DNA from: Acidithiobacillus ferrooxidans ATCC 23270
GTDB lineage: Bacteria; Pseudomonadota; Gammaproteobacteria; Acidithiobacillales; Acidithiobacillaceae
Length of the DNA stretch: 64,000 bases
Assembly (NCBI RefSeq): GCF_000021485.1
Contig: NC_011761.1
Coordinates: 1,332,001 to 1,396,000, forward strand
Reading direction: 5' to 3'
Each line of letters opens with the position of its first letter. Position 1 is the stretch's first letter. The notes beneath the pieces were generated by a model, which searched no databases, was not told the DNA's origin, and saw nothing but the letters and a program-made list of their open reading frames with translations. The position numbers and the translations under genes are program-made. This document shows positions 34,160 to 43,267 of the stretch, piece after piece.

Positions 34160-36442
34160 TTATTGATACAAATACCGCTGAAACCCACTGAACACCTTCC
34201 TCACCTCTGCCGGGCTACCCAGCTCCGCAAAGGCATCAGATATTGCATTGTTGTACTTCAGCCGGAGCAGGGGCGATAGCTTTTCGGTATCCAGTTCCGC
34301 ATCACCCACTTTCACGTATTGCGCCAGTACAAAGTCCAGAAAGGCCCGCTGCTTGTCGGTGAACTGTTGGTCCATACTCTGTTTGGCGTGTTCAGCCCGT
34401 TCTGTTCTGGGGACCGGCTGCAAGGCAAAGGCCACATAGGCCAGCACGTCATAGAGATCGCTATTCCGCGCGTCGATGATTTGCTGCATCTCCATGAGCA
34501 GTTCCCGGTTATAGCCCTTCTCGGCCAGTCCCTGCAGAAAGCTCTTCCGCGTCTCAGGATCGCTCCATATCTGGCGAAGCGCGTCCTCATCCTTGAAGAA
34601 CTCCGGCAGTGTGCCAAAGAGCCCTTCCAGAAACTGCGCTGCCGTAACGGGATTGCCATCAGGTCCGAAATAGATGGTGGAAGATATGCTCTGGATGCTG
34701 CGCTCCTTCCCATCCCGCAGCTTCACCCGGATTTTGACGGGCCGCTCGGTTGGCGGTAGAGGTAGACGGGGTTCCCGCACTTCGCCGCTTCCCCCTGTGG
34801 ATTCCGCTTCCAGCGGCTCGCCATCCCATTCCGGATCACCAAAATGATGATGCGCCTTCACGAAGTCATAGACGGTGAAAAAGTCCTTCCCCTCATACAG
34901 CCGGGTGCCCCGACCGATAATCTGCTTGAATTCGATCATGCTGTTGATTTGGCGTAGCAGAACAATATTGCGAATGTTCCGGGCATCAACACCGGTGCTC
35001 AGTTTTTGGCTGGTGGTCAGGATGGTGGGGATACTCTTTTCGTTGTCCTGGAAGTCTTTCAGATACTGATCGCCCATACTGCCGTCATTGGCCGTCACGC
35101 GGACACAGTAAAGGGGATCGGTGCTGGTCTTCTCCTGGTTGATGATGTCCCGCACCATGGCGGCGTGCTCCTGATTGGCACAGAACACCAAGGTCTTCTC
35201 GCGCTGGTCGATCTGGCTCATGAAGAGCTTTACCCGATAGCGTTCCCGCTCAGGGATGACGATTTTGCGATTGAAGTCTTTTTCCAGATAGGTCTTGCCG
35301 CGCTGGATTTCGCCTTCGAGGAGATCATCATCGGGGGTGTATATGTATTCGTCGATGGTGGTGGCGAATTGCTTGACCTTGAAAGGGGTCAGGAAACCGT
35401 CATTGATGCCGTCCTTGAGGCTGTAAATATAGACCGGCGCGCCAAAGTACGCATAGGTGTCCACGTTGTCGTTGCGCTTGGGGGTGGCGGTGAGGCCCAA
35501 CTGTACCGCAGGCGCAAAGTATTCGAGGATGCCGCGCCAGCTGCTTTCGTCCTTGGCGCCGCCCCGATGACATTCATCCACCACGATGAAGTCGAAGAAG
35601 TCCGGCGGATAGTCCCCAAAGTACGGCGTGTCACCGGGGCCACTCATGAAGGTCTGGAAAATGCTGAAAAAGATACTGCCGTTGGTGGGGACGCGGCCTT
35701 TCTTGCGGATATCCTCAGGGGCAATTCGCACCAGGGCATCTTCGGGGAAAGCGTTGAAGGCATTGAAAGCCTGATTGGCGAGGATATTCCTGTCCGCAAG
35801 AAAAAGAATACGTGGCCTGCGGCTGGGTTCGCGGGAGAGGTTCCAGCGGGCCTGAAAAAGCTTCCAGGCGATCTGGAAGGCGATGAAGGTTTTGCCCGTG
35901 CCGGTGGCCAGCGTCAGGAGGATGCGTTCCTGTCCCTGTGCAATGGCTTCCAGGACGCGCTGTACGGCGGTTTCCTGATAGTAACGGGGTTGGAATGAGC
36001 CGCCGACACTTTCAAACGGAATGGCGGCAAAACGATCCCGCCAGGCATTTTCTACGACATGGGTTTGATTCCAGAGTTCTTCGGGGGAAGGATAACAGGG
36101 TAGTTCACCTTCCGAACCCATTTCCATGTCGATGCCATAGATGGATATTCCGTTGGTGGCATAGGTGAAGCGTATGGCCATCTTCAGGGCGTATTGCTTG
36201 GCCTGCGTCACTCCTTCGGTATGGGGCAGATCGCGGCGCTTGGCTTCGACGATGGCGAGCTTCTCGTTGCGGTACTCCAGCACGTAGTCAGCAATTTCCG
36301 GCTTGCCGCGTTGTCCGGCGCCCTGCAGTCGCCCCTGAGTAATCCGATACTCCCGCAATACCCGGCTGCCTTCCACCACACCCCAGCCAGCGGCCTTGAG
36401 GGCGGGATCTACCAGTTGGGCGCGGGTGTCGGCTTCATTCAT
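34160..36442 (-). CDS. hsdR: Type I restriction enzyme, R subunit (HsdR)
   Basis: A 760-residue HsdR of the shorter EcoAI/EcoEI kind. An N-terminal PD-(D/E)xK nuclease is seen as ADYVLEY followed by IVEAKRR (Asp52, Glu66, Lys68). The SF2 motor has GTGK at 181-184 and DECHRGG at 289-295, and the C-terminal part resembles the EcoEI R C-terminal domain. It cuts unmethylated DNA after translocation, together with HsdM and HsdS. It ends an hsdM-hsdS-hsdR operon with 9 bp to hsdS. No inactivating change is visible. Confidence 0.93.
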   Translation of the reverse strand: MNEADTRAQLVDPALKAAGWGVVEGSRVLREYRITQGRLQGAGQRGKPEIADYVLEYRNEKLAIVEAKRRDLPHTEGVTQAKQYALKMAIRFTYATNGISIYGIDMEMGSEGELPCYPSPEELWNQTHVVENAWRDRFAAIPFESVGGSFQPRYYQETAVQRVLEAIAQGQERILLTLATGTGKTFIAFQIAWKLFQARWNLSREPSRRPRILFLADRNILANQAFNAFNAFPEDALVRIAPEDIRKKGRVPTNGSIFFSIFQTFMSGPGDTPYFGDYPPDFFDFIVVDECHRGGAKDESSWRGILEYFAPAVQLGLTATPKRNDNVDTYAYFGAPVYIYSLKDGINDGFLTPFKVKQFATTIDEYIYTPDDDLLEGEIQRGKTYLEKDFNRKIVIPERERYRVKLFMSQIDQREKTLVFCANQEHAAMVRDIINQEKTSTDPLYCVRVTANDGSMGDQYLKDFQDNEKSIPTILTTSQKLSTGVDARNIRNIVLLRQINSMIEFKQIIGRGTRLYEGKDFFTVYDFVKAHHHFGDPEWDGEPLEAESTGGSGEVREPRLPLPPTERPVKIRVKLRDGKERSIQSISSTIYFGPDGNPVTAAQFLEGLFGTLPEFFKDEDALRQIWSDPETRKSFLQGLAEKGYNRELLMEMQQIIDARNSDLYDVLAYVAFALQPVPRTERAEHAKQSMDQQFTDKQRAFLDFVLAQYVKVGDAELDTEKLSPLLRLKYNNAISDAFAELGSPAEVRKVFSGFQRYLYQ

Positions 36443-36451
36443 GGCAGAATC

Positions 36452-37651
36452 CTATAGGTCGCCGTTAAAGGCTTGGTGTAGGAGGGATTGTTTTAGTTCG
36501 TCGAGGGCGATGAGTTTTTTCTGGTAAAGGGATTCGAGGCGTTGGGTTTCTTCATGTAAATTATCGAGACGAGCAACAATATGGTTCTGCTCATCAACGG
36601 TCGGGGGAATGAATATGGAAAGGGAACTCCACTTCGACTTGTTGATAATGGGAAGGGTCGCTTGTCCAGCATTCTCATGAACGCGACGCTGGAAGTCTAC
36701 AGTGATCATCTGGTAGTAGACCATTTTGGCAGATATTCCAGTCGCTGGAGTTAATGAGTTAATCTGTTGATTAGTTGCAATTATCCTGTTTGCATACGCG
36801 GATTTGCCAATGGTTGCTCCAATACATACCATGATTGCTGATGGTGCCATAACCAATCGTGCTTTTGCCGCTCCATTCTGGCTTAACCCTTCGTTATCGT
36901 AGGTAATGGAGCCATCAGGCTTAAAGTCACCTGGTTTCACGAAGGGAATATGTTTACCCAGGTTTTCGGGCTCAGATGCCTTTGGTGTAGAACCGGTTTG
37001 AGTCTTACCGACTTCATCCAACCGCTTCTCCACCCATCCCTCACCTCGCTGCGAAAACACCGCATTCAGATGGCTCTCAAAGACCTCACGGGCATTCTGA
37101 AGATTCTTCTCGGCGTTCGCTTTTGCGGTTGCTATGCCTTCAAAGGCTTCGTCGAGGATGGCGACTATGCGGCGCTGTTCAGGAATGGAAGTAGGGAAGC
37201 TGACGTGGTAATCGTTTGCTAGCTTGGAACGTGCTAACTCGGTCTGGCCTCCACAACCTTCACCGCCCTCCTGAATCTGATTTTCTATAGCGATTAGCGC
37301 GTAACCAAAAAATTCAGGGAAGAAGAGCCCATCTTTGGGCCGAACAATAGTAACATGAGAGTCTACGGTCGTCGGTTCATGAGGCTCATCACGGACTTGC
37401 GCAACACGCCCTAATGTTCCGGTACCTGTAGAGTTAACGAGCACATCCCCCACACGGACCAGTTTGTCAGCCGACACTCGTTTGGTGGTAACACAGTGGC
37501 GTCGTCCAAGGTCATAGTTAATTGAGTGATCGCGAATACACTTCTGATTTAATACAGCCGTTCCGCCGTCATCAAGATATACCGGAGATATGCCGCGATT
37601 TATAAGCTGACATACTTTGCTCAGTGGCTCGACGTGCCACCCATCCCTCAC
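36452..37651 (-). CDS. hsdS: Type I restriction-modification specificity subunit (HsdS)
   Basis: A 399-residue S subunit with two target-recognition domains separated by a central coiled-coil (about 165-205, AILDEAFEGIATAKANAEKN) and ending in a second coiled-coil with the usual LDNLHEETQRLESLYQKK and LIALDELKQSLLHQAF. Each half has its own target-recognition domain, so the site should be bipartite. Its sequence cannot be predicted here. The start overlaps the hsdM stop by 4 bases. Confidence 0.92.
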   Translation of the reverse strand: MRDGWHVEPLSKVCQLINRGISPVYLDDGGTAVLNQKCIRDHSINYDLGRRHCVTTKRVSADKLVRVGDVLVNSTGTGTLGRVAQVRDEPHEPTTVDSHVTIVRPKDGLFFPEFFGYALIAIENQIQEGGEGCGGQTELARSKLANDYHVSFPTSIPEQRRIVAILDEAFEGIATAKANAEKNLQNAREVFESHLNAVFSQRGEGWVEKRLDEVGKTQTGSTPKASEPENLGKHIPFVKPGDFKPDGSITYDNEGLSQNGAAKARLVMAPSAIMVCIGATIGKSAYANRIIATNQQINSLTPATGISAKMVYYQMITVDFQRRVHENAGQATLPIINKSKWSSLSIFIPPTVDEQNHIVARLDNLHEETQRLESLYQKKLIALDELKQSLLHQAFNGDL

Positions 37652-39102
37652 AGCAGCCCCCGAATAGCCGCCAGCACCTCAGCACTCTCCGCATCCAGTG
37701 CGGCAATCTCATCCAGAATCTCTTCCGGGCTACGCAGCACCTTTTCATCACCGCCATTGGGATTTTTGGCCGACAGGTCATAGGTGCGGGTGTCGATGCC
37801 GGACACGTCCACCGTCCATGATTGCGGCGAGTCGGCCTTGGTCTTCTGAAGTGCGACAAACTCCGCCAGATCGTTGTCATTGAGGGGGTTCGTCTTCCCC
37901 ATGTTCCGTCCGGGGTTGAGCTGGTAGTACCAGACCTTGCGGGTCGGCGCGCCCTTGTCAAAGAACAGCACCACGGTTTTTACTCCCGCCCCCTGAAAAG
38001 TCCCACCCGGCAGATCCAGTACCGTATGCAGGTTGCAATCTTCCAGTAGCAGTTTGCGCAAACTGACCGAGGCATTGTCCGTATTGCTCAGGAAGGTGTT
38101 TTTAATGACTACACCGGCCCGGCCGCCAGCCTTCAGCATGCGGATAAAGTGCTGCAGGAATAAAAAGGCCGTCTCGCCGGTCTTGATGGGGAAGTTCTGC
38201 TGAACCTCCTTGCGTTCCTTGCCGCCAAAGGGTGGATTCGCCAGCACCACATCTACCCGGTCTTTTGGCTGGATATCCATGAGATTTTCGGCCAGGGTGT
38301 TGGTATGGACGATGTTCGGCGCATCGATGCCATGCAGGATCATGTTCATGATAGCGATGACATAGGCCAGACTCTTTTTCTCTTTGCCGTAGAAGGTACG
38401 CTCCTGCAGCGTCTGCATGTCGCCGGTGGTCAGTCCCGGCTGGGCCTTGAGATAGTCGAAGGCTTCGCAGAGAAAGCCCGCAGAGCCCACGGCGCCGTCG
38501 TAAATCTTCTCGCCGACCTTGGGCGCCACCACCTGCACAATCGCCCGAATCAGAGGGCGGGGTGTGTAATATTCGCCGCCGTTACGACCGGCATTCCCCA
38601 TGTTCTTGATCTTGGCTTCATACAGGTGGGAGAGCTCGTGCTTCTCTGTCTGGGACCGGAAGCGCAGACCATCAATGATCTCCACGATCTCCCGCAGGTT
38701 GTAGCCACTTTGAATCTTATTTTTGATCTCGCTGAAGATCTCACCGATCTTGTACTCGATGGTGTTGGAACCAGTAGCACGGCGCTTGAAGCCTGACAGA
38801 TACGGAAACAACCGGATATTCACAAAGTCCCGGAGGTCGTCCCCGGACATGGCCTTGTGGTGGTCCATCCTGCCATCTGCCGTTTTGGGCGCCGCCCAAT
38901 GCTCCCAGCGGAAGGCATCCTCCAGGATGAAGGTGTAGGGACGGCCTTCCAGCTCAGCCTCCATGGCGCGGTCCTGCTCCAGGGCATCGAGGTATTTTAA
39001 AAACAGCAGCCAGGAGGTCTGTTCGGTGTAATCGAGTTCGCTGGAGGAGCCTGCATCTTTGTGGAGGATGTCATCGATATTCTTGAAGGCCTGCTCGAAC
39101 AT
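37648..39102 (-). CDS. hsdM: Type I restriction-modification methyltransferase subunit (HsdM)
   Basis: A 484-residue N6-adenine methyltransferase. An N-terminal HsdM_N helical domain (about 5-140) is followed by AdoMet motif I (YDGAVGSAGFL, 201-211) and catalytic NPPF (289-292). The frame is open to 39276, but the ATG at 39102 with a GAGAG site gives the family N-terminus MFEQAFKNIDDILHKDAG. It is the first gene of the hsdMSR operon. The upstream vapBC pair may help keep the locus in the population. Confidence 0.93.
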   Translation of the reverse strand: MFEQAFKNIDDILHKDAGSSSELDYTEQTSWLLFLKYLDALEQDRAMEAELEGRPYTFILEDAFRWEHWAAPKTADGRMDHHKAMSGDDLRDFVNIRLFPYLSGFKRRATGSNTIEYKIGEIFSEIKNKIQSGYNLREIVEIIDGLRFRSQTEKHELSHLYEAKIKNMGNAGRNGGEYYTPRPLIRAIVQVVAPKVGEKIYDGAVGSAGFLCEAFDYLKAQPGLTTGDMQTLQERTFYGKEKKSLAYVIAIMNMILHGIDAPNIVHTNTLAENLMDIQPKDRVDVVLANPPFGGKERKEVQQNFPIKTGETAFLFLQHFIRMLKAGGRAGVVIKNTFLSNTDNASVSLRKLLLEDCNLHTVLDLPGGTFQGAGVKTVVLFFDKGAPTRKVWYYQLNPGRNMGKTNPLNDNDLAEFVALQKTKADSPQSWTVDVSGIDTRTYDLSAKNPNGGDEKVLRSPEEILDEIAALDAESAEVLAAIRGLL

Positions 39103-39200
39103 GCGTCTCTCTTGCGGTCGGTAGTTGTTATAGATGTGGCTTGAATATAAGGCATTGGAGGCACGGCGGGAAGGAGCGCGGCGTGGGACTGAACTGCCTT

Positions 39201-39575
39201 CTATTCGGATGACGTCGGCGAGTACGCGCAGCCAAGTTCGGTAGCCAGAGCCATGAGACGTTTGTCGCGGGACCATAAATTGGCCTGCACGAGCATGGCG
39301 GAGGCTAGGATACTCGCGTCAATATAGCCTATACCGCGTCCCATCAGGCCGTGACGCCCAATAAAAAACAGGGTTTCTTCTGGAGAGGTGGCGGTGCATC
39401 GGGGTAAGCCTGAGAGCAGATATAAGGTCTGCTGCCGATTTTTGAGATTCCCGCAAGCGATTTCTCCGATGATGAAATCGTGCGTTTGCACCATGGCATG
39501 ATCAAGCAGAGTAGAGAGGTGTGCATCTCCAGAGCGAAAATGGTCGATCCAGACGGAGGTATCGACCAGAATCAA
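39201..39575 (-). CDS. vapC: VapC-family PIN-domain toxin
   Basis: A 124-residue PIN ribonuclease. Acidic residues of the active site are visible at Asp5 (ILVDTSVWIDHF), Glu in IIGEIACG and Asp in GYIDASILASA, with the usual LWSRDKRLMALA near the end. VapC toxins cut tRNA or rRNA when free of VapB. The start overlaps the vapB stop by 4 bases. The set of residues is complete, so it should be active. Confidence 0.92.
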   Translation of the reverse strand: MILVDTSVWIDHFRSGDAHLSTLLDHAMVQTHDFIIGEIACGNLKNRQQTLYLLSGLPRCTATSPEETLFFIGRHGLMGRGIGYIDASILASAMLVQANLWSRDKRLMALATELGCAYSPTSSE

Positions 39576-39769
39576 GCGGCAGGCTCTCGTCTGCGAGGAG
39601 TGTTCTGTAACTGCGGTTCTGTTCCACCCAGGCGAGCGAGGCGACGGGCACTTTCCCGTTCAATCAAAGCACGCAGGGCCTCTTTTAAGAGGGCACCACG
39701 GTCTTCTACGCCACAGAGCGTTTTGGCTTGGGCCAGGAGCTCATCATCCAGGTTGATTGTCGTTCGCAT
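39572..39769 (-). CDS. vapB: VapB-family antitoxin
   Basis: A 65-residue protein of the VapB type with an N-terminal ribbon-helix-helix (MRTTINLDDELLAQAKTL) and an arginine-rich tail that would wrap the toxin. It precedes vapC with a 4-base overlap. Such pairs repress their own promoter, which should lie at 39,770-39,830, where CATCATGGCATCACATGATG forms a near-palindrome. Confidence 0.9.
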   Translation of the reverse strand: MRTTINLDDELLAQAKTLCGVEDRGALLKEALRALIERESARRLARLGGTEPQLQNTPRRREPAA

Positions 39770-40598
39770 AAGATGGACCTCATCATGGCATCACATGATG
39801 TTATTTTAGATGCTTGGCACTGGTTTGTCATGAGCTCGGTGCGCATAGTCGGATGATGATTTTTATGTTGTGTAGCGACCGCCGTAACCTGAGGCCGCCG
39901 TCTTTTAGCCGGTGGAGTATTCACTAGAGAGGGGAGGGGAGGGGAGTGGAACGGAACGCAAGATAAAGAAGGGGGTAACGTGCAGGCATCCTGCGCAATA
40001 TCAACGCGTTGGCAACGCTCCTCGCTGGATCAAAGCACTGACCAAGTTTGGCTTCATCACCTCCGCCACCACCGGGAGCGTTCTTTACAGCAGTAAGAGC
40101 ACCGCCACCGCCGGGTGCACCGCCACCTCCGCCACCACCAGGAGGGCCTCCTGAATTTTTTGGCGGACCCCCTCCAGGGCCTCCGGGTGGACCACCTCCG
40201 CCACCATGAACTCTGCCGCTCCGATTCCCCCGATGAGTCGGAGCATTCTGTTAAGCCGCGCCACGAAACGGCGTCGGCTTGGACGGATTGTTCATGTGAA
40301 AGAGACGGGGTTTACGGGCACAGAAGCTCCTGGCCTGTGAGGACCATTTTACGGGATCTGAAAGCGGCTATGCAGGATCTGGCAGAAATCCGAACTTGAC
40401 CAGCTTAGGATGACGAAGCCATTCTGACAGATACAGGTGGAAAGCGTCTGGGACACGCAGTTCCCAGATGAACCCTGCGGGAAGCTATGCATTCCTCTTT
40501 GCTGCGTATTTCCGTCTGCCCCGGTGGAAGGCCACACACCCCGCCAAGGGGCTGTCTGTAAGATTTGCGAGTCCCCGCCAACATGCTAAATTGCAGCC
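39770..40598. other. 829-bp region without a convincing gene; G/C-skewed repeat tract
   Basis: The stretch 40,080-40,215 is made of GGTGGCGGA-like units on the minus strand. It is open in two minus-strand frames: one gives a Gly/Pro-rich chain, the other a VAEVAVHP-type chain of about 60 residues ending in Leu4. Neither has a good start with a ribosome site. The remainder shows a G-run repeat (GAGGGGAGGGGAGGGGA near 39,938) and nothing else I can support. Confidence 0.45.
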
Positions 40599-41273
40599 AT
40601 GACTAATGTTCACCCATTTCCCAAAGAACGCATCGGCAAATCTGCAAAAGCCAATCGCAAGGAACGCGGCCTTGCAGGCGGCTACCCCGCATTTCATCTG
40701 CCGGATATACATAACGAGCCTGTGGATGTACTCATGGCGGTTATTCAGGCTGGTGGCCTGTATCTTACCCCCACGGCGGAACGCCCTGCCGATGACCTGC
40801 CAACGACCCACCTGCTGCGCACTATCGACGGCCTCAATGCGCTGACGGACGCGGCCAACGTGCTCATTGATTACGCCATGCGTCATCCAGCGGAATTTCC
40901 CCAGGAAGATGTGGACAGTCTGGCCCGGCGAGGCGAACAGGCCCACAAAGTGATGCACAAGCTCGATGAGATGCTGCCGTCGGACGATTTCATCATGACC
41001 ATAGACAGCTACGGTCCTGACCTGATGGCGGAGTACGCCACCAACGCGGCCATCATTGTTGTCAGTGCCTTTGCCCTGGATATCATGGCGCACTACGACG
41101 AATCGTTCATCCAGACCGGCAAGGACAAGCGCAAAGCCATGTTCAGAGATTTTCAGGGGGCCTATCAGGAAGCCCAGGATGAATGCCTGTCCCGTTCAGA
41201 AGGGCATGAATTTCTGATCAAAGAATTGACATCGGCGCAACGTGCCCTAAAAAAGCTACTGAAGGAACCATGA
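40599..41273 (+). CDS. Unknown 224-residue protein leading an HU/IHF gene cluster
   Basis: A soluble, mostly helical protein starting at ATG 40599. The first 40 residues are basic and may bind nucleic acid (KERIGKSAKANRKERG); the rest is acidic helix. There is no known motif. Its stop overlaps the start of an IHF-like gene by 4 bases, so it works with that cluster. I do not recognise the family. Confidence 0.7.
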   Translation: MTNVHPFPKERIGKSAKANRKERGLAGGYPAFHLPDIHNEPVDVLMAVIQAGGLYLTPTAERPADDLPTTHLLRTIDGLNALTDAANVLIDYAMRHPAEFPQEDVDSLARRGEQAHKVMHKLDEMLPSDDFIMTIDSYGPDLMAEYATNAAIIVVSAFALDIMAHYDESFIQTGKDKRKAMFRDFQGAYQEAQDECLSRSEGHEFLIKELTSAQRALKKLLKEP

Positions 41274-41593
41274 CTATTACCAAGAAAGATGTGGCAAATC
41301 ATTTGTGGGAAGTGGGCGGTTGGACCCATCCGCAAGCCGAGCAATTTGTGGATGCCTTCTTTGAACACATGCGTGCCGCTATCATCACAGAGTCGGAACT
41401 CAAGTTATCGGGATTCGGTAGATTTACCGTGCGGGCTAAATCGTCGCGCCCTGGCCGCAATCCCAAAACCGGACAACCATACGAAATCAAAGCCCGTCGA
41501 GTGGTGACATTCAGCGCAAGTGCTCTGTTGCGCGCGAAATCTAATCAGATTTTTCCGTATTCTCGGCGTCTACGCCATAAAACCCCTCAGTAG
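41270..41593 (+). CDS. IHF/HU-family DNA-binding protein (alpha-like)
   Basis: A 107-residue protein with the full HU/IHF fold: MTITKKDVANHLWEVGG helix, LKLSGFGRFTVR strand and the DNA-arm RPGRNPKTGQPYEI with the intercalating Pro. The C-terminus carries about 15 extra residues rich in Arg and Tyr. It is coupled to the 224-residue gene by ATGA. These proteins bend DNA and serve recombination, replication and promoters. As an accessory copy on a mobile element it may serve the integrase or the iteron origin. Confidence 0.88.
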   Translation: MTITKKDVANHLWEVGGWTHPQAEQFVDAFFEHMRAAIITESELKLSGFGRFTVRAKSSRPGRNPKTGQPYEIKARRVVTFSASALLRAKSNQIFPYSRRLRHKTPQ

Positions 41594-41659
41594 CCGCTTG
41601 CGGATTGGAATGGCATTCCTTAAAGTAAGGCGCACCCTTTCCTTTTGTTGAGGTCAATC

Positions 41660-41935
41660 ATGAATAAATTAGAATTCGTCGCTGCCCTGGCGCAACATGG
41701 GGCCATGTCCAAGGTCGACGCCGAAAAAATGTTTCAGGTCTTCCGGCATACGCTGGAAACAGAGTTGCCGACAGCCGGGAAGATCGTCTTTCCGGGTTTC
41801 TGCACGTTTGAGGTTGCAGAAAAGCCAGCCCGTAAGGGTCGTAATCCGGCGACAGGCCAGGAAATCGACATTCCCGCGAAGAAGAGCATCAAGTTCAAGG
41901 CGGGGAAAGAATTTGCGGATAAAGTGAATAGCTAA
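41660..41935 (+). CDS. HU-family DNA-binding protein
   Basis: A 91-residue HU-like protein: MNKLEFVAALAQHGAMSK helix, KIVFPGFCTFEV strand and the arm KARKGRNPATG region, read here as PARKGRNPATGQEIDI. Length fits HU (about 90). The ATG at 41660 is preferred over an upstream start because it gives the family N-terminus, although only a weak GAGG lies before it. It follows the IHF-like gene by 66 bp and precedes a coiled-coil gene by 11 bp. Confidence 0.88.
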   Translation: MNKLEFVAALAQHGAMSKVDAEKMFQVFRHTLETELPTAGKIVFPGFCTFEVAEKPARKGRNPATGQEIDIPAKKSIKFKAGKEFADKVNS

Positions 41936-41946
41936 AGGATCTCATC

Positions 41947-42300
41947 ATGGAAGCAACCAAAAAGTATGTTCGTCGTACTGCCGAGCAACGTCTGGCGGAT
42001 TTGGAAAAGCAGCAAGCCGAAATTCTGGACCGTCAGCGTGCCGCGCTTGCCAAGATTGAGGAAGAAAAGAAAAAACTGATGCAATCCCCGTCCAGCCGCA
42101 AGAAAAATCTGGAACAAGAAAAACGCTTTGCGCGCGCTGCATCGACTCTCGCACCAGATTGGGATTTCCGGCATTACATAGCGGCCATTGAGAAGGTGCT
42201 GGCAGATTCCGCTGATGCAGCCGACCTCTCGGTGCGTGGTGAAGCTTTGCTGGCAGAGCATGGTAAGGGTAAGCGTGGACGGCGGCCCAAGAACGGATAG
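41947..42300 (+). CDS. Coiled-coil protein with AT-hook-like tail
   Basis: A 117-residue protein. Residues 10-60 are a long charged coiled-coil (AEQRLADLEKQQAEILDRQR and onward). The C-terminus ends in GKGKRGRRPKNG, close to an AT-hook core. The layout, an oligomerising coil followed by a DNA-binding tail, resembles H-NS-like silencers, but the sequence does not match H-NS. It follows an HU gene by 11 bp with an AAGGA site, so a nucleoid role is plausible. Confidence 0.7.
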   Translation: MEATKKYVRRTAEQRLADLEKQQAEILDRQRAALAKIEEEKKKLMQSPSSRKKNLEQEKRFARAASTLAPDWDFRHYIAAIEKVLADSADAADLSVRGEALLAEHGKGKRGRRPKNG

Positions 42301-42308
42301 GTCCGACT

Positions 42309-42530
42309 ATGACGGTTACCAGACAGGAATTGATGGATTACCTGGTGGATACCTTCGGTTTCAGCCATAAGGGATGCGCGGAATTGGTTGCCAGTTTTTT
42401 CTCAAGACCGGGGCGCAACCCCGGAACTGGCGTGCCATGTGAAATTACTGCGTGTCGCGTGGTCACTTTCAAGGCCCGCCCCAAATTGCGGCAACGATGT
42501 AACCCACACGTTCAGGATGCGGAAGCATAG
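42309..42530 (+). pseudogene. IHF-like gene with internal deletion
   Basis: A 73-residue frame that begins like IHF (MTVTRQELMDYLVDTFGFSHKG) and then jumps from the second helix (ELVASFF) straight to the DNA arm (SRPGRNPGTGVPCEI). About 28 residues, including the central beta strands, are missing compared with the copy at 41270. It should not fold as a normal HU dimer. It is a decaying third paralogue of this cluster. Confidence 0.7.
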
Positions 42531-43129
42531 GTGGACCATGGGTCAAAAGTCATTATACCGGACATCAACGGCTGTCCCAGTAGACAGATCGTTCGTGTGA
42601 TTGGCCCCGTGTATGGCCGGGTGTCCGATCCCACAACATTGTCGGCAATTTCCTTAGCGGCGTCCGCGCCATCTTTGCCGGCAAGCAATGTCACGGGTCG
42701 GCAATATGGCGCCATTACGCCGACTACGGTGTGGCGCCATATTGCCGATCCGTGACAGCCGCCCCCTATCGTCAACGATCCGCCGTTCTGATCTGAGAAA
42801 TCGCTCTCTCCGAGCCATGCCGCCCCGTTCACAAAATTGGGCTGCATGGCCTTTTTATGCCGCCGTTTGCCCCTCATGTAACTTGACCAGAGAACCATCA
42901 ATTTGGCTGACCACATTCAAGTTTGGCGTTATAACTCACACAGCTTCGAATCATGCGCGATCGCAAATACCTATTTTCTGGTGCCGACTGGTTCTCAGTC
43001 GAGCGCAACCAACTACAAAAGATGTCCGTGGAAATTGCGGGTGTAAACGGCGAGCGCCTGCTCAATACGCGGTTGATGATCTAGCACGGTTCTTCGAGTC
43101 AAAGTTCCAAGTAGAAGTACCTACGCTCG
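42531..43129. other. 599-bp region without a gene
   Basis: No supported gene. The region contains the long inverted repeat at 42690-42756 described separately. Short open frames here have no start signal or recognisable product. The right edge adjoins the truncated YafQ gene, so a deletion or insertion junction lies near 43,130. Confidence 0.5.
42690..42756. repeat. 25-bp inverted repeat with 17-bp loop
   Basis: The arm at 42690-42714 (starting GTCACGGGTCGG) and the arm at 42732-42756 (ending CCGATCCGTGAC) are complementary at 24 of 25 positions. Both contain GGCAATATGGCGCCA at the loop side. It has no T-run, so it is not a simple terminator. It could be a transposon-end pair, a miniature element or a recombinase site. 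Confidence 0.8.
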
Positions 43130-43267
43130 TCATGCATCGAGGGGCTGATCAGTCGCCAGTGCCACCAATACCGGCCTGAGCGTGTCATCGAGCGTGGCCC
43201 GGTGTTGGCCCTTGGCCTCGCGCTTGTAGTCGCGTTTGAACGCGGAGGAACGGTCAATCGTCCGCAT
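43130..43267 (-). pseudogene. Truncated YafQ-family toxin
   Basis: The frame starts with the YafQ N-terminus MRTIDRSSAFKRDYKREAKG and runs to LATDQPLDA, then stops after 45 codons. YafQ toxins have about 90 residues, and the catalytic histidines of the second half are missing. What follows does not match YafQ in any frame, so the end has been replaced, not frameshifted. The start overlaps the end of the antitoxin gene by 14 bases. Confidence 0.75.

Noticed and set aside
35006-35998. 330-codon plus-strand frame
   Set aside because: Mirror of hsdR coding sequence; no ribosome site or known motif.
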